Assembly (NCBI GenBank): GCA_964465015.1
Contig: CAYXHP010000152.1
Location: 1 to 50,259, forward strand
Length of the DNA stretch: 50,259 bases
Reading direction: 5' to 3'
From: Humimonas sp964465015
GTDB lineage: Bacteria > Gemmatimonadota > Gemmatimonadetes > Palauibacterales > Palauibacteraceae
How positions within the stretch are numbered: position 1 is the first letter of the stretch; each line of letters starts with the position of its first letter. The translations under genes and the position numbers were made by a program. This document shows positions 8,823 through 15,322 of this stretch, piece after piece. The notes beneath the pieces are model-generated. The model was not told the DNA's origin and made no database searches. It saw nothing but the letters and a program-made list of their open reading frames with translations.

Positions 8823-10108
8823 CCAATCTCTCGGTGGCGCGCGTCCTGGCCATCATCCGGCGCGAGTACCTGTTCCGGGTGAAGAACAAGTGGTTCCTGA
8901 TCACGACCTTCGGTCTCCCGGTGCTGATGATCGCGCTGTCGACGGTTCCGGCCTGGCTCACCAGTCGAGCCGGCGGCTCGGCGAGCCCGCTCTACATCGG
9001 AATCGTGGCGACGCCGTCCCTCCGCGACGTGGACGTTCCCGCGCTCCTGCGGGCCGAAGACGACGGGCTCGCCTCCGACATGACCGGGCAGGATCCAACG
9101 GAGTCCACGGACCAGCTGGCCGCCTCGCTCCGGAAGACCGACTACAACGCGTACCTGGTGATCGGGGACACCGTCGCCCGCGGTGGACCCGCCATCCTCC
9201 TGTCCAAGAGCGGCGTCTCGCAGCGCCGCCAGTCCGCCATTCAGCGTGCCGTGCGCTCCACCATGGTGGCCGCCGGCCTCCAGGCGGAGGGACTACCGGC
9301 GGCGCGCGTCACGGAAGCGCTCCAGCGCCCCCGGGCGCACCTCTCGGTGGAGCGCGTCGGCTCGGAGGGAGTGGCGCACCAGGACGTGCTGGCCGTTCTG
9401 GCCATGGTGTTGTGTTTCGTGCTGTACATGATGTTCATCGTCTACGGACAGGTCATCGTTCGCGGGGTGCTCGAAGAGAAGAACTCGGACATTGTGGAGG
9501 TCCTGATCTCGTCGGTGCGGCCCACCGAGCTCATGCTGGGGAAGGTGCTCGGGATCGGCGCGGTGGGGCTCACGCAGATCGCCATCTGGGCCGTTACCGT
9601 CGGCGTCCTGGCGCTGTATGGCCTGTTGTCGGGCGCCGCGGTGACGCTGTCGCAGGCCGGTCTGGACCTGCGAGGTCTGTCGCTCCCCTACGTGACGATC
9701 GGCGCGGCCTTCCTGGGATTCTATCTCCTCGGCTTCTTCCTCTACGCCTCCGCCTTCGCCGCCGTGGGGGCACTGGTCGGGGACGACCAGCAGGCCCAGC
9801 AGATGAACTTCCCGGTCATGCTGCTGATCATCGTGCCGTTCGTCCTGGCCTTCTCGGGCATCAACACACCGGACGCCGGCTGGCTGGCCGCCGCGTCGCT
9901 ATTCCCCTTTTTCAGCCCGATCCTGATGCTCGTGCGGATCATCACCGGCGTGGCGCCCGCCTGGCAGGTCGTGACCTCGCTGGTGCTCCTGGTGCTCACG
10001 ATCTGGGGCGTCGCCTGGGTGGCGGGTCGTCTCTACCGGGTGGGCATCCTGATGAAGGGCAAGCGGCCCACGCTCCCGGAAATCATGAGGTGGCTTCGGT
10101 ACGGATGA
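8819..10108 (+). CDS. ABC-2 type permease, NatB-like
   Basis: A 429-residue membrane partner of the preceding ATPase. A first helix (WFLITTFGLPVLMIALSTVPAW) follows a cytoplasmic RREYLFRVKNKWF segment. A large non-membrane loop of about 150 residues comes next, then five or six helices from about residue 190 (VLAVLAMVLCFVLYMMFIVYGQVIVRGVLEEKNSDIVEVLISS). The EEKxxxxxEVLxSS motif is typical of ABC-2/NatB permeases. The gene starts at GTG 8819, overlapping the ATPase stop as GTGA. It ends 21 bases from a convergent small gene. Confidence 0.92.
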   Translation: MTNLSVARVLAIIRREYLFRVKNKWFLITTFGLPVLMIALSTVPAWLTSRAGGSASPLYIGIVATPSLRDVDVPALLRAEDDGLASDMTGQDPTESTDQLAASLRKTDYNAYLVIGDTVARGGPAILLSKSGVSQRRQSAIQRAVRSTMVAAGLQAEGLPAARVTEALQRPRAHLSVERVGSEGVAHQDVLAVLAMVLCFVLYMMFIVYGQVIVRGVLEEKNSDIVEVLISSVRPTELMLGKVLGIGAVGLTQIAIWAVTVGVLALYGLLSGAAVTLSQAGLDLRGLSLPYVTIGAAFLGFYLLGFFLYASAFAAVGALVGDDQQAQQMNFPVMLLIIVPFVLAFSGINTPDAGWLAAASLFPFFSPILMLVRIITGVAPAWQVVTSLVLLVLTIWGVAWVAGRLYRVGILMKGKRPTLPEIMRWLRYG

Positions 10109-10129
10109 GCGCCCGGAGCCGGTCCCGGT

Positions 10130-10366
10130 TCAGTCGAGGGGAGCCGCCCGGCCGAGCAGCTCCAGGAGCTTGCCATCATCCATGCGGTGGAGGTCCCGCT
10201 CGGCAGTCGCCACGTCCCGGCTGTCGTGTGCCACGAAACGCGCCCGCTCGCGCGGCTCCGTCAGGCACAGGAACAGGATCCTGGCCGTAGTCTCCGTCTC
10301 CGGCTGCCCGCCCGACACGTAAGCCTCCCATTCCCGGAGGCTGTCGTCGTGGAAAGTTCTGCGCAT
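10130..10366 (-). CDS. Small protein of unknown function, paralogue of the upstream gene
   Basis: A 78-residue soluble protein that I do not recognise. Its second half aligns with its upstream neighbour: WEA, then a charged G-containing segment, ARILFLCLTEP, an R-containing segment, EA/ER, then D-G-KLLELL. It therefore looks like a tandem duplicate that lost about 25 N-terminal residues. ATG at 10366 is 4 bases after the neighbour's stop, so the two are surely co-transcribed. No signal peptide, membrane helix or metal motif is seen. Confidence 0.6.
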   Translation of the reverse strand: MRRTFHDDSLREWEAYVSGGQPETETTARILFLCLTEPRERARFVAHDSRDVATAERDLHRMDDGKLLELLGRAAPLD

Positions 10367-10370
10367 GGCG

Positions 10371-10688
10371 TCAGACCTTGACCGAAGTGGCCAGGAGTTC
10401 GCGCAGATCCCCTTCGTCTACCTGGCGCACCGCTTCATCGGGAGTCTTGGAGAGCCCGGGTGGCGCCTCGTTGTAGCGCTGGGGCTCGAGCGGTTCGGAC
10501 AGACACCGGAACAGGATCTTGAGCCTCCCGGCCTGCGGATCGTCTCCCACGTGCAGGCAGAACTCGGCCTCCCAGGTGCGGCCGGTCGCGCTCTCGAACT
10601 TCTTCTTCCGACTATCGGCCGCCCCATCCATTCGGAACAGGAGCATCTTCAACTGCTGTGCGGTGCGCATGTCGGTGACCAGCTCCAT
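10371..10688 (-). CDS. Small protein of unknown function (paralogous pair, upstream copy)
   Basis: A 105-residue protein from ATG 10688; ATG 10670 is an alternative start and neither has a strong ribosome site. Its core WEAEFCLHVGDDPQAGRLKILF and RCLSEPLEPQR corresponds to WEAYVSGG and ARILFLCLTEPRERAR in the downstream gene, and both end with a D-x-G-x-L-x-E-L-L helix. The core looks like alternating beta strands, perhaps a small beta-rich ligand or protein binding fold. It is divergent from the hydrogenase-like/GGDEF gene, with 456 bases between. Function not known. Confidence 0.6.
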   Translation of the reverse strand: MELVTDMRTAQQLKMLLFRMDGAADSRKKKFESATGRTWEAEFCLHVGDDPQAGRLKILFRCLSEPLEPQRYNEAPPGLSKTPDEAVRQVDEGDLRELLATSVKV

Positions 10689-11144
10689 GGCGTGGATAAC
10701 GCGCGTCGCGCGGCCGATGCTGCTCGGCCGTGACCGGCTCGGTCGCTGGCGGAAACCTAGGCCGGCGAGCCCCGATCGGACAACCACGTCGGCACGCGCG
10801 CGGCCGCGATTCGGCCCCTCTCGGCGTCCTCCGGGGGCCGTGGCGATGTGCAAGGAGTGTGGTCGAGCGCGGCGAATGGCGTCCGAGGTCGCATCTGGGC
10901 CCCTGTCCGTCCAGTGGACACAGCCTCCCGCTCCATCGCAGTATCTAGTGTCCCCAATAGAAGTTAACAATCCCCATTCTACACTCCAACCAGGGCTCGC
11001 GTCACCGGTCGGGGAGCACCCGGATCGGTATGCTTCTTGACCTTCCCTTCTCAAGCCATGAACTGACCGATCTCCTTGGCGGATGGGCGGCACTGTGGTA
11101 GCTTGGACACGTCCCGCTCACCGCCGAACGCACCCCGAGGCGAC
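10689..11144. other. 456-base divergent control region
   Basis: Separates the small paralogue operon (minus) from the diguanylate cyclase gene (plus). An A+T-rich segment at about 10935-10985 contains TTGTTA and TAGATA on the minus strand at 17-base spacing, a weak promoter for the paralogue pair. No credible coding frame or strong hairpin is seen. The frame of the downstream gene stays open back to a TTG at 11076. Confidence 0.4.
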
Positions 11145-12830
11145 TTGAGCCTACGCGTTTCAGCGGACGAGCGTTGTCTTTTCTGCACCGCCATCGCTCC
11201 CGGCGTCGAAGTCCCGGAGGGTGACGGTTCGCACGATCCTTCGCCATCGGGTCGCGGCTCCACTCTGTGGAGCACCTGCCTGGAGTGCGGATTCTCCGTC
11301 CCGACCGTTCGGCGCCGTCCTGGCGATGTCTTCGGTGACCTCGACTCCGCCGAGCGCGCCCTCGCCACGGATACGGCCTTCCTGATCCTTCCGACCGAAG
11401 CTCCGATCTACTTCTATCCGGCCACACCTGAGCAGCTGCTGAACGCCTGTTACGCGATCGGGTTCGCTCAGGTGTACATGGAGCAGCTCGGAGACGAGCT
11501 CGTGGCCGGCGAATACCAGCACCTCTGGAACGAGCGCGACCAGGGCGATACCTGGATCCGTTCGACGAGTCCCATCGTCGTCGAGTACATCCGGCTGCGT
11601 CACCCCGGTCTACTGCCCTACCTGGCACCGGTCGTCACGCCCGGCGTGGCGCTCGCCCGCTATCTGGTCTCGACCTTCGGCGAGGTGCCGCTCGTCTACG
11701 CGGGCTTCGATGGACCGGGCGGTACACCCGGCGACCAGGCGCGCCTCCCGGTCGTCGCGCTGGCGGGCCTGCGGGAGCTGTTCCGGCGCCGTCACGTGGA
11801 GCCCGGGAGCCTCCCGACCACGCTGAGTCGCCTTCCGGCCGAGCGGCGGCGTCACCTGTCCGTCGCCGGCGGCTTGCCGCGGGACCTCCTCGACACTCAG
11901 AAGCTCTCATCGCGCCGCTTCCGGAAGCTCCGGGACCTCAAGCAGCTTGGTGCCATCGACAGGCTCCTTCACGAAGAGGATCCCGGGCTCGGCTTTCTGG
12001 ACGTCCTCCCGTTCGAGGGCGCACTCGCCCACCCCGGGTTCGGACCGCCCGACGAGCTGCACTGGCGGCGGTCGCTCGCCGAGCTCATCGACCTGCCGCG
12101 CTCGGACCGGCCCGTCATCGAGACCCCCGCCGACCTCGACCTGTCGCTGGTTCACGAGCCGGGCGCCTCGAACCTTCCCCGTGTCGAGATTGACGACCTT
12201 CTCGACTCGGGCCACAACGATCCCGTCACGGAAGGGCTCGGCGCACGCCTCGCCACGTGCCCCTTCCAGATGGGACGACGATACGAGCGAGCTCTCAGGG
12301 ACGCGCGCCACGACGCACTCACCGGTCTATACAGCTACGGCGCCTTCCGCGAGCGTCTCGAAGACGAGTTCGCGCGGGCCAATCGCTACAATACCGGAGT
12401 GGCGCTGGTTCTTCTCGACCTGGACGACTTCAAGATGGTCAACGACACGCACGGCCATTCGGCCGGTAACGATGTACTGCGTGCCGTGGCGGCTGTTCTG
12501 CAGGGTCACGTTCGCCAGAGCGACTTCGCGGCTCGTTTCGGCGGCGATGAACTCGCCATTATCCTGGTAGACACCGATGTGGCCGGCGCACACGAGGTGA
12601 CGCGCAAGCTACACGAGGAGCTCGATCGACTTCGGATAGAGGCTCGAACCGGCACGATCCGGGTCACGGCGAGCATAGGTCTGTCTTATCACGACGGGGC
12701 ATCCGGGAAGGCGGGAACGGCCGATGAGCTCTTTGCGGATGCGGACTCATCACTGTACATCGCGAAGGCACACGGCGGCGGGACCGTGCGTCCACACATC
12801 ACGGAGGAGCTGACCCAGCATGAACCCTGA
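11145..12830 (+). CDS. Diguanylate cyclase with degenerate [FeFe]-hydrogenase-like sensor domain
   Basis: From TTG 11145 (GAGG four bases upstream; TTG 11076 and 11103 are other options) this is 561 residues. Residues 11-48 hold two CxxC knuckles, a possible zinc ribbon. Residues about 78-310 resemble the H-cluster domain of [FeFe]-hydrogenases and their sensory relatives: LLNACYAIGFAQVY, STSPIVVEYIRLRHPGLLPY, APVVTPGVALARYL, LSVAGGLPRDLL and FLDVLPFEGALAHPG. The cysteines expected in these blocks are absent (STSP where TSCP is usual, FEGA where CEGC is usual), so no H-cluster should bind. The C-terminal GGDEF domain is intact: DALTGLYSYGAF, GGDEL at 466-470 and inhibitory-site RQSD at 457-460. 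It should make c-di-GMP from GTP in response to an unknown input. The stop overlaps the next ATG. Confidence 0.82.
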   Translation: MSLRVSADERCLFCTAIAPGVEVPEGDGSHDPSPSGRGSTLWSTCLECGFSVPTVRRRPGDVFGDLDSAERALATDTAFLILPTEAPIYFYPATPEQLLNACYAIGFAQVYMEQLGDELVAGEYQHLWNERDQGDTWIRSTSPIVVEYIRLRHPGLLPYLAPVVTPGVALARYLVSTFGEVPLVYAGFDGPGGTPGDQARLPVVALAGLRELFRRRHVEPGSLPTTLSRLPAERRRHLSVAGGLPRDLLDTQKLSSRRFRKLRDLKQLGAIDRLLHEEDPGLGFLDVLPFEGALAHPGFGPPDELHWRRSLAELIDLPRSDRPVIETPADLDLSLVHEPGASNLPRVEIDDLLDSGHNDPVTEGLGARLATCPFQMGRRYERALRDARHDALTGLYSYGAFRERLEDEFARANRYNTGVALVLLDLDDFKMVNDTHGHSAGNDVLRAVAAVLQGHVRQSDFAARFGGDELAIILVDTDVAGAHEVTRKLHEELDRLRIEARTGTIRVTASIGLSYHDGASGKAGTADELFADADSSLYIAKAHGGGTVRPHITEELTQHEP

Positions 12831-13569
12831 CGCTCAGGATTCACGCACCGGAGTCGAAGGCATGGACCCCTGGGGTCTGCGCCAGGTCGAACAGCTCCTC
12901 TCGGGACTGGAGGGCGTGGGCTCTCTGAAGATCGTTCCGGACGGCCATGGCGGGATCGACGAGGTACACGTCGTAAGTAGTTCCTCGATCGGCGCCAAGC
13001 AGATCGTACGGAACATCGAGTCTGCGCTGCTGGCCGAGTTCGGCCTTCAGATCGATCATCGGAAGATCTCGGTCGCGCAGCTCAGCCGGCCGGACATAGG
13101 GCGTTCCGGCCCCCAGGCTGCCCAGGGTTCCGCTGCTTCCGGTGTGGCCCCGGTAGCCCAATCCGAGCCCGCGCCCGAGCGACACGTCGAACGCCGCCTC
13201 CTGCTCGACAGCCTCGAACTCGAAAGAACCGCCGGACACCAGGTCTCCTGTAATGTGACGCTCAAGGGCGGAGAGGAGTCGTACCGGGGTACCGCCGACG
13301 GACCTGACTTCTCACAGTCGCGTCTCGAGGTTGCCGCCCGAGCCGTGCTCGCAGCACTGAATCAGGCGACCATGGACGAAGTGAAGCTCCGCCTGGAAGG
13401 CATTACTCGCTTCGAAGCGTTCGGCCGCCCTCTCCTGGTCGTCCTCATCAAGGGCCAGGAGCGCCGCCAGAGCGTCAGCCTGTCCGGAGTGACTCTGATA
13501 ACTGATTCCCCAGAGGAGGCCGCCGTTCTCGCGTGCCTCCAGGCTACGAATCGGTGGGCGGCTACGTAG
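12820..13569 (+). CDS. Two-domain protein of unknown function, coupled to the diguanylate cyclase
   Basis: A 249-residue soluble protein. The N-terminal 75 residues (LRQVEQLLSGLEGVGSLKIV, then IVRNIESALLAEFGLQIDHR, KISVAQ) look like a beta-alpha-beta domain. An Ala/Pro/Ser-rich linker follows, about residues 92-125. The C-terminal 115 residues have a repeated strand-helix pattern (VSCNVTLKGGEESYRGTADG, LEVAARAVLAAL, RPLLVVLIKGQERRQSVSLSG, VLACLQATNRW) that recalls small-molecule binding regulatory domains, but I cannot name a family. ATG at 12820 overlaps the cyclase stop by 11 bases, with GGAGGAG about 10 bases upstream. Co-translation suggests it works with the cyclase, perhaps as a partner or ligand sensor; this is inference. 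Confidence 0.8.
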   Translation: MNPDAQDSRTGVEGMDPWGLRQVEQLLSGLEGVGSLKIVPDGHGGIDEVHVVSSSSIGAKQIVRNIESALLAEFGLQIDHRKISVAQLSRPDIGRSGPQAAQGSAASGVAPVAQSEPAPERHVERRLLLDSLELERTAGHQVSCNVTLKGGEESYRGTADGPDFSQSRLEVAARAVLAALNQATMDEVKLRLEGITRFEAFGRPLLVVLIKGQERRQSVSLSGVTLITDSPEEAAVLACLQATNRWAAT

Positions 13570-13603
13570 AGATCCAAGGTCCCAAGCGGGTTACCCACCC
13601 GGG

Positions 13604-13617
13604 GCAGTAAGAACTGC
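13604..13617 (+). terminator. Small hairpin after the two-gene unit
   Basis: GCAGT (13604-13608) and ACTGC (13613-13617) form a 5-bp stem with an AAGA loop, 35 bases after the preceding stop. Only two T residues follow, so it may be a weak terminator or part of the leader that follows. Confidence 0.3.
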
Positions 13618-13801
13618 TTGTCGACTATATCACATACGGCAGGAAAGCAGTAAGCAGGGCGAGGACGCTTTTTCTCAATGTGATCTTTGGCCTCCCAGTC
13701 TTCGTGCTTCCCGAAGACGAGTCGAGCGAAACCTCCGAGCGAAGCTGAAGCGTAGCCGCTAGCGAAAGGCTACGACTTCTCAAAAAAGGAGGTGAGCTCT
13801 C
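13618..13801 (+). promoter_or_regulatory. Structured leader ahead of the peptide gene
   Basis: Two stable hairpins can be drawn. GTCTTCG (13698-13704) pairs with CGAAGAC (13712-13718) around a 7-base loop. GAAGCGTAGCC (13747-13757) pairs with GGCTACG-A-CTTC (13768-13779) with one bulged A and a 10-base loop. GAGCGAA is repeated at 13724 and 13737 between them. The second hairpin ends 6 bases before the A-run and Shine-Dalgarno at 13786. I do not recognise a known riboswitch; in particular no c-di-GMP-I consensus is apparent. Confidence 0.45.
13786..13795 (+). promoter_or_regulatory. Near-perfect Shine-Dalgarno for the 20-residue peptide
   Basis: AAGGAGGTGA is complementary over ten bases to the 3' end of bacterial 16S rRNA and sits 6 bases before ATG 13802. 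It is the strongest ribosome site in the window, which argues that the tiny frame is really and strongly translated. Confidence 0.85.
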
Positions 13802-13864
13802 ATGGCATGGGCGATTGCTCTGCTGACCGGTAAGATTCTCTGGACCGGCAAGATTCTCTGGTAA
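13802..13864 (+). CDS. 20-residue Trp-rich hydrophobic peptide with tandem TGKILW repeat
   Basis: The frame reads MAWAIALLTGKILWTGKILW and stop. Two adjacent 18-base units (13826-13843 and 13844-13861) differ at one silent position and encode TGKILW twice. The peptide has three Trp, two Lys and no acidic residue, so it should be cationic and membrane-seeking. A ten-base Shine-Dalgarno precedes it. It sits 42 bases before the HD-GYP gene on the same strand. It could be a signalling or membrane-active peptide, a small regulator of the HD-GYP membrane protein, or a leader peptide controlling downstream expression, given its Trp codons and the hairpin just after its stop. I know of no described family. 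Confidence 0.7.
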   Translation: MAWAIALLTGKILWTGKILW

Positions 13865-13870
13865 GTAACT

Positions 13871-13888
13871 GAAGGCTGGGGGGCCTTC
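13871..13888 (+). other. Hairpin between the peptide gene and the HD-GYP gene
   Basis: GAAGGC (13871-13876) and GCCTTC (13883-13888) form a perfect 6-bp stem with a G-rich loop, starting 6 bases after the peptide stop. It is followed by TCTACCTCGTCT and not by a clean U-run, so it may be a processing or attenuation element rather than a full terminator. Confidence 0.45.
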
Positions 13889-13906
13889 TCTACCTCGTCT
13901 AGGACA

Positions 13907-15247
13907 ATGTCTTCCGAAAGAAGAGTAAGCGTATTCATCGGAGCGATCATTCTTGCGGCATTCCTTATGGCTGCCGCAATACTGGTCGTTTTTCAGCCTT
14001 CAGCGACTGCAGACTGGTCGCTGGCGTTGTCTCTCTTTGTCCTTCTTTCTATTCTTGCTTCACATCTCTCTTTCCGGGTCACTACTACCGGCTCCGTTGC
14101 TTCTCTAGAGTTCCTTCCAGAACTCGGCAGTCTGATTCTCTTGGGGCCCGCGGGCGCTCTTGTCGAGAGCGTAATTTCCGGCCTCATCACTCAGCACTAC
14201 ATCTTCCGCAATCAGCCGAAGAAGGTCGCTTTCAATGTCGGGCAGTCCGTACTCTCCATTGGGGCCGCAGGGTTTGTATACGTATCTCTTGGTGGCCGCC
14301 CAAGCCTGCACGTCCTGACTTTCAGCCAAGCGTTTCTTCCATTTGTTGTGGCGGCGGTCACATACTTCGCAGCCAACTCTGTGGCCGTAAGCTCCATCAT
14401 GACCATTTCGGATGAGGAGGGGTCATTCGCCGACATTTGGATCAGACTATACGGCAAGACTGTCCTATTCGATGTGATCATCAGCCCCTTCGCGTACGCC
14501 GTGGCGTATCTGTACGTACGATGGGGAGTGCTCGCGTTGATTCTTGCAGTTGTTCCGATAATTGGGCTGCGCTACAGCTATGGCGTGAACATCCAACTGC
14601 AGCAGTTGAACCGCGACTTGCTGCGCGTGCTGGTGAAGACCCTCGAAGCGCAAGACCCCTACACATCTGGTCACTCAATCCGAGTTGCGGAGCGAGCCAA
14701 ACTGGTGGCGGAGCAGTTAGGACTTCGTGCCCGAAACGTTAGAATCATTGAGACGGCAGCGCTGCTTCACGATATCGGAAAGATCGGGAGTGAATTTAGT
14801 CGTATCCTGCGACAGAAGGGCCCACTGACTTCGGAGCAACGGGAACTGATTCGCTCCCATCCGGATCGAGGCGTTGAGATCATTCAGTCCGTGCGGGCTC
14901 TCGACGAGCAGGTGCTGGCTTGCGTTCGACATCACCATGAACGCTTCGACGGTACCGGCTATCCTGCCGGCCTGGCGGGAGAGGAAATTCCACTGGGTGC
15001 TCGCGTCATCATGGTTTCGGATACCATCGACGCCATGCTCACTGCACGTCCATATCGCGGTGCCTTGCCAGTTGCCGTGGTTCGGGCAGAGCTCCTGAAA
15101 TGCGCAGGCTCACAGTTCGATCCCCAGATCGTTCGCGCCTTTCTCTCGACTGGTCTATTTGGAGAGGCTATTAGTGACGAGCTCCCAACGGTCGTCGAAG
15201 AGGCCGAAGTTGACGAGCCACCTAGCCGAAGAACGGTCGCGCTCTGA
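13907..15247 (+). CDS. Membrane HD-GYP domain phosphodiesterase
   Basis: A 446-residue protein. The first ~220 residues hold about six hydrophobic helices (VFIGAIILAAFLMAAAILVV, then SLFVLLSILASHL and others) that form a membrane sensor of a MASE-like kind. A short coiled segment (IQLQQLNRDLLRVLVKTLEAQD) leads to the HD-GYP domain: SGHSIRVAERAKLVAEQLGL, HD in ALLHDIGKIG (H288) and HHHERFDGTGYP (about 343-354). All signature residues for a metal-dependent c-di-GMP hydrolase are present. It would oppose the GGDEF enzyme encoded upstream. The A+T content and codon choice are clearly higher than in flanking genes. An AGGA lies only 2 bases before the ATG, so translation may depend on the upstream peptide. 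Confidence 0.9.
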   Translation: MSSERRVSVFIGAIILAAFLMAAAILVVFQPSATADWSLALSLFVLLSILASHLSFRVTTTGSVASLEFLPELGSLILLGPAGALVESVISGLITQHYIFRNQPKKVAFNVGQSVLSIGAAGFVYVSLGGRPSLHVLTFSQAFLPFVVAAVTYFAANSVAVSSIMTISDEEGSFADIWIRLYGKTVLFDVIISPFAYAVAYLYVRWGVLALILAVVPIIGLRYSYGVNIQLQQLNRDLLRVLVKTLEAQDPYTSGHSIRVAERAKLVAEQLGLRARNVRIIETAALLHDIGKIGSEFSRILRQKGPLTSEQRELIRSHPDRGVEIIQSVRALDEQVLACVRHHHERFDGTGYPAGLAGEEIPLGARVIMVSDTIDAMLTARPYRGALPVAVVRAELLKCAGSQFDPQIVRAFLSTGLFGEAISDELPTVVEEAEVDEPPSRRTVAL

Positions 15248-15322
15248 TTAGTCCCCCTCCCGCCCCAGCCGACGGTGGGCGACCACCGCTCTGTCTTTTG
15301 GAACCGTCAGAGTAGGCACACG

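Noticed and set aside
13570..13801. c-di-GMP-I riboswitch in the peptide leader
   Set aside because: The context is attractive, but the conserved core segments of that class are not seen.
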